DNA of 64,000 bases from positions 10,051,501-10,115,500 of the forward strand of contig NC_091971.1 in NCBI RefSeq assembly GCF_036711975.1, written 5' to 3'. The DNA comes from Onthophagus taurus (taxonomy: Eukaryota > Arthropoda > Insecta > Coleoptera > Scarabaeidae). How positions within the stretch are numbered: the first letter of the stretch is position 1; every line of letters starts with the position of its first letter. Both the position numbers and the translations under genes were made by a program. The notes below the pieces were generated by a model. The model had not been told where the DNA came from. It saw nothing but the letters and a program-made list of their open reading frames with translations, and searched no databases. Positions 49,840-62,095 of the stretch are shown piece after piece.

Positions 49840-51180
49840 ACTTAATTAAATCATTTTCAAATTATTTCCTTTAACTTTTAAAACGAAAAATGAGCATTGA
49901 CAACTCATAAAAACGATGGAATAACTCAGGTGTGACTCACAAATCCATTGTGTTAATTTATACAGCCTCATTTTTTCTTATTATTATACAAACGCCTCGA
50001 TGATGGTTGTTGTTCCATTGCAGTAAAGACGTTCAAAGAATGCCGACTCGTACCGAACTCTGAGACCCCGATAAATCTTCGCGAAACGTGATACCCTTCA
50101 AAATGACGGGATTTAAAAACTTCTTTAAAAAAATCCAAGAAGAAACAGGTATTCCTCGATAAACATGTAATTCCAACGTCAGAAAACCATCGCGATAAAC
50201 GTGCATCATTGTAATTAACGCCAATTGCGCCTAATTTTTTAATTGCTTTTTCCCTTTCAAAGGAACATTATCTTGACAAATGTCAGAATTAATGGATGCT
50301 CAGACGTTATCGAGGAAATGTTTAATTGCTCGTTTTGACATCGCGTTGTTTCATTTTTTTATCAAGGACGTATTTTATCGCTTTCTTTTTGGTTTTTTTA
50401 GTTCAAATGGAAGTAGCTGTATAACGCGTGTTTATTCTCAGAAGAGATAACCGTATTTCCGGTGGGGCTTTTACTTTTTCCTACTGAGTAACCACGTTTT
50501 GCGGTGTTTTTTAAATTATGATAAGAAAAGAGGCTCGTGTGAGGATTATCTTTTAAAACAATAAGAAGGAAACCAAAAGATGTTTCCTGTTTTTTTTCTA
50601 TTTGTGTAAATATCGCTGTAGCTATAATAAAAAATCATCATAAAGGAAACCGGGGAATATTAGAGGCCCCCGGGGTATAATTGGGATCCATCTTTTCTCC
50701 TCGCAGCGCGCTCCAACATCCCTAAGGTTAAATTACATACAGTGTTTTGTGATAGAACTCTGCAGTCTGAAAAGAAACACAAAGAGTTGTGTGTGGAAGA
50801 AAACACTGTGCAAAGTTGTGAGTAGAACAAGTTGGATTTATTTCCAACTTTTTCTTGCTCCGTTCATAGGAAAACAAATTTAAAGATAAGAACTACAAAG
50901 TCATGAGTATTTGCTGGCACAACTCTAAATATTCTTGAAAATTCTCCTGAAGTACTTCTAAATACAGATCGATTTCCAATAAATGTCAGAAATCCTTGGG
51001 CAACAACTAGATAGCTTAGAAATCCTCTAAAACATGTAAAAATCCTTAAAACCCCCAAGTTATACTTGGAATCCAATTAGTAATTCTAGAGTATTCCTAT
51101 TAGTAAGTACTTCTAGAAATCATCTCAAACAAATCACTGAAACACCTGCAATTTACAAGCAATTTTTAAAATCTTTGAAA
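49840..51180. other. Intergenic, nothing recognised
   Basis: AT-rich with a mildly GC-richer part at 50640-50720. No gene or repeat was identified before the satellite array begins at about 51.2 kb. Confidence 0.35.
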
Positions 51181-51199
51181 AATCTTGCAGCTACTCTTA

Positions 51200-53900
51200 G
51201 ATACATAAAAATATGTGGTTTGATGATATATTTTTGGAGGAAAAGCTTCCCAAAACGTTGAAATTTAACAAAAATGAAAAAAATTCAAAAAATCATTCTG
51301 AATTTAGTTTTTTGAATAAAGATACTAAATATATCTCAAATTGCAGCTGAACGATTGCAGTTTAAGATGTAATTAAAATAGTATAAGGTTTGATGATATA
51401 CTTTTCGAGAAAAAAATTCCTGAAGAAAAAATGTCAAATAATGATATAAGAACTTCAAAAAATAGTCCTGCATTTAATTTTTTGTATTAAGATACGTAAT
51501 ATATCCCAAATCTAAGCTAAAAGAATATATTTTAAGATAGGATTCAAAAAGTATAGTGTTTCATGATATATTTCTGGAGAAAACATAGCGAAGAAATAAT
51601 TTCAAAATTGGGCTATGTTGAAATTTAACAAAAATGTAAGAAATTCAAAAAGTCATCCTGAGTTTAACTTTTTGTATAATGATACGTAATATATCTCAAA
51701 TTGAAGCTGAAAGAGTTTAGTTTAAGATGTAATTAATATAATATAGGGTTTGATGATATACTTTTGGAGAAAAAAATGTTTAAAGAAAAAATGTCAAAAA
51801 TCGTATTTAGCAATGACATAAAAACTTCAAAAAATCATCCTGAATATAATTTTTTGTGCTGATACATAATATATCTCAAAATAAAACTAAAAGATTATAT
51901 TTTGAGATAAGATTAAAGAAATATGGGGTTTGATGATAAATTTTTGGAGGAAAAGCTTCCCAAAGGAATAATGTTGAAATTTAACAAAAATGAAAAAAAT
52001 TCAAAAAATCATTCTCAATTTAGTTTTTTGAATAAAGATACTAAATATATCTCAAATTGCAGCTGAATGATTGCAGTTTAAGATGTAATCAAAACAGTAT
52101 AGTGTTTGATGATATACTTTTGGAGAAAAAAATGTTTAAAGAAAAAATGTCAAAAATCGTATTTAGCAATGACATAAAAACTTCAAAAAATCATCCTGAA
52201 TATAATTTTTTGTGCTGATACATAATATATCTCAAAATAAAACTAAAAGATTATATTTTGAGATAAGATTAAAGAAATATGGGGTTTGATGATAAATTTT
52301 TGGAGGAAAAGCTTCCCAAAGGAATAATGTTGAAATTTAACAAAAATGAAAAAAATTCAAAAAATCATTCTCAATTTAGTTTTTTGAATAAAGATACTAA
52401 ATATATCTCAAATTGCAGCTGAATGATTGCAGTTTAAGATGTAATCAAAACAGTATAGTGTTTGATGATATACTTTTGGAGAAAAAAATTCCTGAAGAAA
52501 ATATGTCAAATAATGATATAAGAACTTCAAAAAATCGTCTTGCATTTAATTTTTTATATTAAGATACGTAATATATCCCAAATTTAAGCTAAAAGAACGT
52601 ATTTTAAGATAGGATTAAAAATATGGTGTTTGATGATATATTTCTGGAAAACATCCCGAAAAAATAATTTCAAAATTGGGCTATGTTGAAATTTAACAAA
52701 AATGTAAGAAATTCAAAAAGTCATCCTGAGTTTAACTTTTTGTATAATGATACGTAATATATCTCAAATTGAAGTTGAAAGAGTTTAGTTTAAGATGTAA
52801 TTAAAATAATATACGGTTTGACGATATACTTTTGGAGAAAAAAATTCTTGAAGGAAAAATGTCAAAAATCGTATTTAGCAATGACATAAAAACTTCAAAA
52901 AATCATCCTGAATATAATTTTTTGTGCTATGATACATAATATATCTCAAAATAAAACTAAAAGATTATATTTTGAGATAAGATTAAAAAAATATGGGGTT
53001 TGATGATATATTTTTGGAGGAAAACATTTCCTAAGGAATAATGTGAAAATGTTAAATTTTAACAAAAATGAAAAAAATTCAAAAAATCATTCTCAATTTA
53101 GTTTTTTAAATAAAGATACTAAATATATCTCAAATTGCAGCTGAATGATTGCAGTTTAAGATGTAATCAAAACAGTATAGTGTTTGATGACATATTTTTG
53201 GAAAAAAAAATTCCTGAAGAAAATATGTCAAATAATGATATAAGAACTTCAAAAAATCGTCTTGCATTTAATTTTTTGTATTAAGATACGTAATATATCC
53301 CAAATTTAAGCTAAAAGAACGTATTTTAAGACAGGATTAAAAATATGGTGTTTGATGATATATTTCTGGAGAAAACATCCCGAAGAAATAATTTCAAAAT
53401 TGGGCTATGTTGTAAGAAATTCAAAAAGTCATCCTGAGTTTAATTTTTTGTATAATGATACGTAATATATCTCAAATTGAAGCTCAAAGAGTTTAGTTTA
53501 AGATGTAATTAAAATAATATAGGGTTTGATGATATACTTTTGGACAAAAAAATCCTTGAAGCAAAAATGTCAAAAATCGTATTTAGCAATGACATAAAAA
53601 CTTCAAAAAATTATCCTGAATATAATTTTTTGTGCTATGTATATAATATATCTCAAAATAAAACTAAAACATTATATTTTGAGATAAGATTAAAAAAATA
53701 TGGGGTTTGATGATATATTTTTGGAGGAAAAGCTTCCCAAAGGAATATTATCAAAATGTTGAAATTTAACAAAAATGTAAGAAATTCAGAAAATCATCCT
53801 GAGTTCAGATTTTTGAATAAAGATATGTAATATATCTCAAAATGAAGCTGAAAGATTGCAGTTTAAGTTGATATCAAAATGTGCTAGAATATATGTTGAT
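51200..53900. repeat. Satellite array with ~357-bp dimers and ~711-bp higher order
   Basis: Units carry GGTTTGATGATATA(C/T)TTTTGG, AAAAACTTCAAAAAATCATC and AATATATCTCAAA. One class is marked by GGGGTTTGATGATA at 51925, 52281, 52995 and 53702 (intervals 356, 714, 707). Each dimer is two diverged halves of about 178 bp. A 356-bp segment is repeated almost unchanged at about 51952 and 52308. Confidence 0.9.
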
Positions 53901-54894
53901 TAGCTTTGATTTACACTGATTATAATGGAAGCGCGTGGACCGTGTTGCTTCGGCTTGAATTACGGTTATGATGGTGTCCATCATAAATTCTGCATTTCTA
54001 GTTTGGCCAAGGTGCTAGAATATGTGTGCTGATTTAGGTTGGTACTGATAATAATCGAGGAAGAATTCTTGAAAATACTCTCAAATTAATGAAAAGGCAG
54101 ATACATCTCAAATAAAATCCAGAAACACCTAAACCTGAGGCTCTGAAATATTAGAAAATCTCTCAAAACCTTAGAAAACTGTAAGAAATGTATTGAAAAA
54201 TGAAACCCACAACATTAATAATAATATGTAATTTGTTTAAAACGTCCATGACTATATATATTTTACGCTTCTTGAATTGTGTTTAAAAATAAAATGTTAA
54301 AAACACGTTAGAATTAAATTAATTATTTTAATTGTTGTTGTTAATTGTTGATCATCATAAATGATTTGAATTTACCTTGGAATAAAATCTTATGCAACAA
54401 TATCTAACGATTCTAATTACAAAATTATCTTTAAGCTTTAAAGCTCTATCAATAGATCATTTTTTAACGACCTTCCCAATTATTCCTCGATAACGTGAAA
54501 CGTCCTCGTTCGCACCTATCGCAATCTAAACCAATAAGCACACACACCCAATCATAAATCAACTCATAAAACTCATTAAAATCCGAATCCTTTTCAAGCC
54601 AAACAAACCCTTTTCGAAGTGAAACACTTGGTGGGGACCACCCGCGTCAATTCGTACAAATAAAAACGAAATAATTACCAATCGTCAATTGAATACAGAT
54701 GTCGCAATTAATCGGATCCTCTATATTTGGAGGACATTGCGAGGAACCAACAAATACAAAAAATACGCACCAGGTATCGATCGATTGCCAGGCGGGCAGG
54801 TCGTCACGGCAACTGCGCCGTGGGGCCCCAACCGAATAAGGGCCGTTTTCCAGTGGCCGTCTGAATGACACGCAAGGTGCATTAATAATCGACG
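53901..54894. other. Upstream region of the CNG-like gene
   Basis: A pair of related segments (GTGCTAGAATAT... at about 53883 and 54011) follows the satellite. From about 54620 the DNA is GC-richer and directly precedes the first coding exon at 54895, as expected for promoter and leader. A TAATTAATCGGAT sequence at about 54705 could bind homeodomain factors. The transcription start was not determined. Confidence 0.35.
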
Positions 54895-57877
54895 ATGGAA
54901 AACGTGTACCGTTTCAAGAAGGTAAGAGAACCTAGTAGGCTAATCGACGTTTCGAGCTTGATTCACTTGAATCTAAAAGCTCCAACCATCAAAAATTATT
55001 CTAAAAGATTTTCTTGAAGTCAAGAAAGTCAAGTTATCTTTATTTTTTTTTTTCCAAGAGAATGGTTTATCCGGAAAAGTTAGCGCTCGATCAAGTGGCA
55101 CCTAGAACAGCCTCGAAATCGGCTTCTTCATGGTGTAGTGAACCAAATAAAACCATCATTAACGTTGTGGAAAAGAAGGATGATACTAGAAAATCGACCT
55201 CACCAGAGAATTCTGCTAATATGTAAGATTAAATAGATTTAATAGATTTGATAGAGTTTGTAAGGATTCTAAGGAAACCTGTTGCGTTGTGATTTGTACA
55301 CTGAAAGTCACGTGAGATTCATGCATTTAAAACTTTTTTGCCCAATCTCCAAATTTCTTTCTACCAATTACATGATTTAAGATTTTTATTTTTCCTTTCA
55401 AATCCTTTCACATTCATTTTTTGTTTAAATCATCTTCATCGCTTTCATCTAAAAGGTATCGTTAAAAGATACTTTCTTGTTGCGTAAATGAATTAGTACA
55501 TTAACCTTCTCGTTCCATAAAAAAATGATTTCCACATCATCGTTTTAAAAAAAAATAATACATCTCTCTGTGCGATAAAAATTGCATCACGAATAAATTA
55601 ACGTGTTAAAATATTCAAATCGCCGAGCGACGCGTGATAATTTTACATCCATTCTCAATTAATATTCGAACGACGAGAAAAGGACGTAAATTACGAATTC
55701 AAGACAAACCCGCGAAGTCGTCCTTGCATACTGCAACCGATGTAATAAATCGACTCTTAAACGAAGAACCTAAATAAAAATAAAACCTAAAATCTTTTTA
55801 ATTTTTTTTAGGGGTGCAAATAAACAATTTATTCAAGATAGAATAAGACATTTAGTCGATGCTTTCACACTTAGAGCACAAACCGTAAAAGAACGAATAC
55901 AAATGCCACCAACACCTTCATCAATAAGCAGTAGAGAGACTTTAGATGAACCAGCCGTTGATGCGGAAGCTGTAAAAACTAAATTAACTAACCCACAAGA
56001 CACCGACACCAAATCAGAAGAAATCGAATTGAGCAATAAGACGTTTTGCTCCAAGATACGACACGTTTATGATACGAAAGTCATTGATCCTCAAGGAAAA
56101 GTATACGTTTTTTGGATGTCAATTGCGGCATCTGCAGTTTTATATAACACTTGGGTGATTCCCTTGAGGTGTTCTTTTCCCTATCAAACACCCGAAAACA
56201 CAGCAATATGGATGGCTGCCGATTATTTAGCCGATTTTATTTATATCGTTGATATGTTGCTCATTCAACCAAGAATTATGTTTTTAAGCGAAGGATTTTG
56301 GATGAAAGATTTTAATTTTACAAGACAAAATTATATGAGAAAAACAAGGTTTAAGGTAAGTTAAAGTTATTAATAAACAAGTCAAGTTTACATCCGATTT
56401 GACAAGCCAAAAAAAGTTTATGGACAGGATGCTCATTAAAAAAAGCTTCCTGTTTCGCTCTGTTTGAAGTCATTTTGAATCAATCTTTATTTTTAGATGG
56501 ATTTATTATCAATTCTTCCCTTAGATTTTTTTTATTTTTTATGGGGACCACAAAAAGTTATATTAAGGATCCCAAGAATAATAAAAATGCACACATTTTG
56601 GGACTTTTTTGACCTCGTTGATAAATTAATAGCATCACCACACATATTAAGAATAACACGAACGCTCCTTTACATGATGTATCTAATCCATCTAAACGCT
56701 TGTGCTTATTACGGGTTCTCAGCTTGGGAAGGAATCGGTTCAAACAATTTCGTTTTTAACGGCGAAGGAAACGCTTACATAAAATGTTTTTATTTCGCCA
56801 CAAAAACCGCGACTTCAATCGGAAAAAATCCAAAACCAACGCAAGAACTTGAATATCTTTTTATGACGTTTTCTTGGTTAATGGGGGTGTTCGTTTTTGC
56901 CTTATTAATCGGTCAGATAAGGGATATAATAGCGACGGCGACAAGATCACAAACGGAATATAGAAAACTGGTCGATGAGACCTTGGAGTATCTTAGAAGA
57001 CTTAATTTACCTCAAGACATGCAACGCAGAGCTCAATTGTGGTTTCATTATACTTGGGAAACACAACACACTTTAGGTAAAATTGCATGTTAAATAAACA
57101 TTAAAATAAAAACTTAAATTTCTTATTTTAGATGAAAACACCATCATGGATTGTCTACCTCATAAAATGAAAACGGATGTTTCAATAAACGTCCACATTC
57201 AAACTCTAAGTAAAGTAAAATTATTCGCCGATTGCGATGAAGCACTTCTAAGAGAATTAGTTCTACAATTAAAGTCAGTAATTTATCTCCCAGGAGATAT
57301 TATTTGTAAAAGAGGAGATGTTGGAAAAGAAATGTACATCATCCAATCGGGTAAAGTTCAAGTTCTTGGTAAATGTGAAAATGAAGTTTTAGCGACTTTA
57401 TCCGAAGGATGTGTTTTTGGAGAAATAAGTTTGTTAGGAATAGCCGGAATGAATCGGAGAACAGCCGATGTTCGTTCTTATGGTTACTCTAATCTCTTCG
57501 TCTTGAGCAAAGCTGATTTAAATGCCGCTTTATCCCATTATCCGGAAGCTCAAGACTTGCTCAACAAGAAAGCCAAACAACTAATGAAGAAAAACGCCGC
57601 GTTGGAACGTAAAAGAAACGCTTTAATCGTCATTAATAACCCCGTTCCTAGAAAGCCACAAGCTAAACTTATTGATACAGTGTTACAAGTCCTTCCAGCC
57701 GATTCAGAAACAAGGAAACTTCTTCGTTTTGGGTCACGAATTGGACATTCAAAGCCACAAAATGATAAATTTAAAGTTCGAAATAGTTTACCTTCTGTTA
57801 TGGACATTAATTATTATAATAATTGTTTAAATAATTCTTTCGAAACTAGTGTTACCGTTCATAGATCGATGAGTTAG
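54895..57877 (+). CDS. Cyclic nucleotide-gated channel, beta-like subunit (5 exons)
   Basis: Exons are 54895-54921, 55059-55222, 55812-56355, 56497-57076 and 57132-57877. The phases agree and give 686 residues. Exon 1 encodes only MENVYRFKK. An S1-S6 core spans about 160-395: S1 VYVFWMSIAASAVL, an S4-like segment VILRIPRIIK, and a pore ending ATKTATSIGKNPKP. LIGQIRDIIATATRSQ is the S6/C-linker start. A cyclic-nucleotide-binding domain lies at about 465-575, with FGEISLL (534-540) and NRRTA (Arg-Thr contacting the nucleotide phosphate). The pore lacks the GET filter of alpha subunits, and 'IGKNPKP' aligns with the beta-type 'IGGLPEP'. CNGB-like subunits usually need alpha partners and act in sensory membranes. 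Cytosolic N- and C-termini are expected. AATAAA lies at 57921-57926. Confidence 0.88.
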
Positions 57878-58059
57878 AAAGTGATATTTTTTTATTGGGT
57901 GATATATGAGATTAGGAAGTAATAAAATGATGAAGGAAGAACTGTTATATTTTTGGATTTTTAGATGATCGATGTTAAAATAAATAAATTTATTGTTTAT
58001 TAGTTGTGTTCTATTATAAATTTACCTACATGAAGTTAGCCTCCAATTTTTATTTTGAT

Positions 58060-60430
58060 TATTACAAAAGAACGTCTCAACCGATTTTGATAAACAATGT
58101 CTCATTCAAAAGCTTAATGCTTGGCTAATACGAAAGTGGCAATGACCGATTCGTACTTCCCAGTCAGGTGCATAATTGATGAAAATGAGATGAAATCGTG
58201 GTTTTAAAGTTTGTATTGGTAAGTAGAGCACTGAATTCGGAAAGGTTTAGACAAAAAGTTTTAGTATAAAAGTTGTAGCAAACTTTATTCTTAACAATAT
58301 GGCTCTTTTACACTTTTGCTCTTAGATGCATAAATATCGAGAAAAAATCGAATTGGTGAAAATGTGATAAAATCGTGGTTTTAAAGTTTTTGTTGGTAGA
58401 GCACTCAATTCTGAAAGTTTTAGTATAAATGTTATAACAAACTTTATTCTTAACAATATTGCTCTTTTACACTTTTGTTCTTACAATTATAGATGCAAAA
58501 ATGACGAGAAAAAATCGAATTGATGAAAATGAGATGAAATCGTGGTTTTAAAGTTTGTATTGGTAGAGCACTGAATTCGGAAAGTTTTAGAGAAAAAGTT
58601 TTAGTATAAAAGTTGTAGCAAACTTTATTCTTAACAATATTGCTCTTTTACACTTTTGCTCTCAGCGGCATAAATATCGAGAAAAATTGGAATATGTGCA
58701 AATAAGATTATGTCGTGGTTTTAGAGCTTATTATTGGTAAAACACAGGTTTGGAACATTTTAGACAGAATTCAGAAAGTTTTAGTGAATAAGTTTTCGTA
58801 TAAAAGTTGTAGCAAACTTTATTCTTAACAATATTGCTCTTTTACATTTTTGCTCTTAGATGCATAAATATCGAGAAAAAATCGAACTGGTGAAAATGTG
58901 ATGAAATCGTGGTTTTAAAGTTTATGTTGGTAGAGCACTGAATTCTGAAAGATTTAGACGAAAAGTTTTAGTATAAAAATTGTAGCAAACTTTGTTCTTA
59001 ACAATATTGCTCTTTTACACTTTTGCTCTTAGATGAATAAATATCGAGAAAAATCGAATTGATGAAAATGAGATGAAATCGTGGTTTTAAAGTTTGTATT
59101 GTTATGAATTCGGAAAGTTTTAGGAAAAAAATGTTATTATAAAACTTGTAGTAAACTTTATTCTTAACAACATTGCTCTTTTACACTTTTGCTCTTAAAT
59201 GCATAAATATCGAGAAAAAATCGAATTGGTTCAAAATGAGATAAAATCGTGGTCTTAAAGTTTGTATTGGTAGAGCACTGAATTTAGGAAGTTTTAGAAA
59301 AAAAGTTTTAGTACAAAAGTTGTAGCAAACTTTATTCTTAACAATATTGCTGTTTTACACTTTTGCTCTTAGATGCATAAATATTGAGAAAAAATCGAGT
59401 AGGTGCAAATTAGATGAAATCGTAAAGTTACTACTTGTATTGATAGAGCACGAGATTCGGAACGTTTTAGAAAAAAAGTTTTAGTATAAAAGTTGTAGCT
59501 GACTTTATTCTTAACAATATTGCTCTTTTACACTTTTGCTCTTAGATGCATAAATATCGAAAAAAAATCGAATTGGTGAAAATGTGATGAAATCGTGGTT
59601 TTAAAGTTTATGTTGGTAGAGCACTGAATTCTGAAAGATTTAGACGAAAAGTTTTAGCATAAAAGTTGTAGCAAACTTTATTCTTAACAATATTGCTCTT
59701 TTACACTTTTGCTCTTAGATGCATAAATATCGAGAAAAAGCGAATTGATGAAAATGAGATGAAATCATGGCTTTAAAGTTTGTATTGGTAGAGCACTGAA
59801 TTCGGAAAGTTTTAGAGAAGAAGTTTTAGTATAAAAGTTGTAGCAAACTTTATTCTTAACAATATTGCTCTTTTACACTTTTGCCCTCAGATACATAAAT
59901 ATCGAGAAAAAATCGAATTTGTGAAAATGAGAATGAAATCGTGGTTAAAAAGTTTGTATTGGTAGAGCACTGAATTCGGAAAGATTTAGAGAAAAAGTTT
60001 TAGTGTAAAAGTTGTAGCAAAGTTTATTCTTAACAATATCGCTCTTTTACACTTTTGCTTTTAGATACATAAATATCGCGAAAAAATCGAATTGGTGAAA
60101 ATAAGATGAAATCGTGGTTTTAAAGTTTGTATTGTTATGAATTCGGAAAGTTTTAGGAAAAAAATGTTATTATAAAACTTGTAGCAAACTTTATTCTTAA
60201 CAACATTGCTCTTTTACACTTTTGCTCTTAAATGCACAAATATCGAGAAAAAATCGAATTGGTTCAAAATGAGATAAAATCGTGGTCTTAAAGTTTGTAT
60301 TGGTAGAGCATTGAATACGGAAAGTTGAAGAGAAAAAGTTTTAGTATAAAAGTTGTAGCAAACTTTACTCTTAACAATATTGCTCTTTTACATTTCTGCT
60401 CTTAGATGCATAAATATCGAGAAATAATCA
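58060..60430. repeat. 173-bp satellite array, about 13 copies
   Basis: AACTTTATTCTTAACAATAT-type landmarks fall at 58281, 58440, 58621, 58815, 58988, 59154, 59328, 59501, 59674, 59846, 60020, 60187 and 60361. The modal spacing is 172-174 bp, with a few indels. Units also share TAAATATCGAGAAAAAATCG and GTAGAGCACTGAATTCGG. The array fills the space between the CNG-like gene and a MITE. Confidence 0.93.
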
Positions 60431-60820
60431 AATTGGCATTCAATAAATTTTTGCATTTTGTGCTTGAGAAATTATAAAGCTTTAATTATCAACATTGTCA
60501 AAACATGAAATAATTTGAAATTGAGTGTAAACCACTCCAAATAATACTAGTATAATCTAATTCAAGCTTTTTAATGGGAGAGTCTCTTTTCTTTGTATCA
60601 AATAAAATGATTTATTTGGGAATTTTTTGCTGCCAAATTATGTGGTATTTCAATTTAATCTTTTGCATATGTTTTCATGATATATTTACTTATTTAAAAA
60701 GAATTGTTTATAGAAAATAATCTTTTTGTAATTCGCGACGGTAATGAAAGCTATAACAGTACTCAAACGGGTGCTGTAATGAGACTCCTTACAGCATCCG
60801 ATGCTGAAATGAGTTTTTAG

Positions 60821-61276
60821 CTTTGCTTATATATAATATGGATTGAGCCAACGAGAGAGATAGCTTGCGCAAGGTGATCGAACCGAGATAGACATAGAAG
60901 CGTACTGACATATAATGGGCGTGCGTTAATTTTGGCGGTAAATTTAAAACAAAATTAATAAATGAAAAAAGAAAAAAATATAAAATAAAATAAAATTTCC
61001 TTATTATTTATAATACTTACAGGTGATGTGAAACTGTATTATCGCGAACTTTGCACACGAAACAATACATTTTTAAATTTAACGGTGTGACTGGCTGTGA
61101 CACAACAAAATTATTGACACTTTTGTGCGCATGCGCCCGTCTGTTTAGTACCGTTTTATGTCTATCTTTGTTACACTTTCACATTATCGCTTTCCATCTG
61201 CGTCTATTCACCTTGAGCCACATTTTTGTTAGTAGATATATTCAGTTAGTTCAATCCATATTATATATAATCAAAG
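60821..61276. mobile_element. MITE with long inverted repeats and 8-bp target duplication
   Basis: The ends CTTTGCTTATATATAATATG and the inverse at 61257-61276 pair almost fully. Pairing resumes further in, with AGATAGACATA and GTACT and GGGCG blocks on both sides. GTTTTTAG flanks both ends (60813-60820 and 61277-61284), an 8-bp target duplication as in hAT or related superfamilies. No transposase was seen; short frames inside are incidental. Confidence 0.75.
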
Positions 61277-61284
61277 GTTTTTAG

Positions 61285-62067
61285 TAACATTTTATGGAAC
61301 CAGTTCAAGTTGGTAACATTGGGTCATTAATTTTTCTAGTTGTCAATGTGACAATGTTTGTCTATGGATGTTTAAACACGTTCTTAGCATCGAATACAAG
61401 GTCCACAATAATGAGGACATTGAACTCTAAGCAAATTCTCTTATTTTGGGAGTTGTACATGAAACATTTTTTCAGGTGAATACATTTTGTGTTTTGACAG
61501 TTTCTAACTGTCAAAACAAATTTCTATTTTCAAGTGTTACGGTGCTACCAACTGCTACATACCAATTTCCCTCCATTGTCAAAATTTATTTTATTTTTAA
61601 GAAAAGAAAAGGATAAAAACGCGAATTACAAAAAATAGCATAAATCTTCCACTCTGATGCGGAAGATACCGGACACCTGTATAAATACTTTACTAAAAAG
61701 CAGAATTGCCATTAAAAGCAATCAAAACATCAAACAAACACATTTAAAACATAGTTAAAGCAACTTTAAGTTAATTTATTCTTATACAAAGGTCAATTTA
61801 TTCAAAAAGATATATTCATTTAATTTACAACGAATTAAACAAACTTGCATTTAAATTAGGATGATAGAATACAAACATAACCTCAAAGCTCAAAGTCCCT
61901 TTAATTTTCAACTATCTTACAAATAACTTTTCGATTTTATCTTTTAATTCAATACATAAACAGTATTAAGTAAGTACTATTATATCTAATTCTTTATAAA
62001 GAACCTAAGTTAAATTGATTTATCTTCAATTTTGTGGTTATGTTTACAACAAAATTTTTCTTTTTAG
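61285..62067. other. Upstream region of the brainiac-like gene
   Basis: AT-rich, with a small hairpin TGACAGTTTCTAACTGTCA at about 61496. A pyrimidine tract ending CTTTTTAG at 62067 looks like a 3' splice site, so an untranslated upstream exon may exist. Confidence 0.4.
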
Positions 62068-62095
62068 AACTGTATTATACTTAAAATCCAAAGAA

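Noticed and set aside
62015..62095. Upstream in-frame extension of the brainiac-like protein
   Set aside because: It spans a splice-acceptor-like pyrimidine tract and would put 27 extra residues before the usual short cytosolic tail and anchor.
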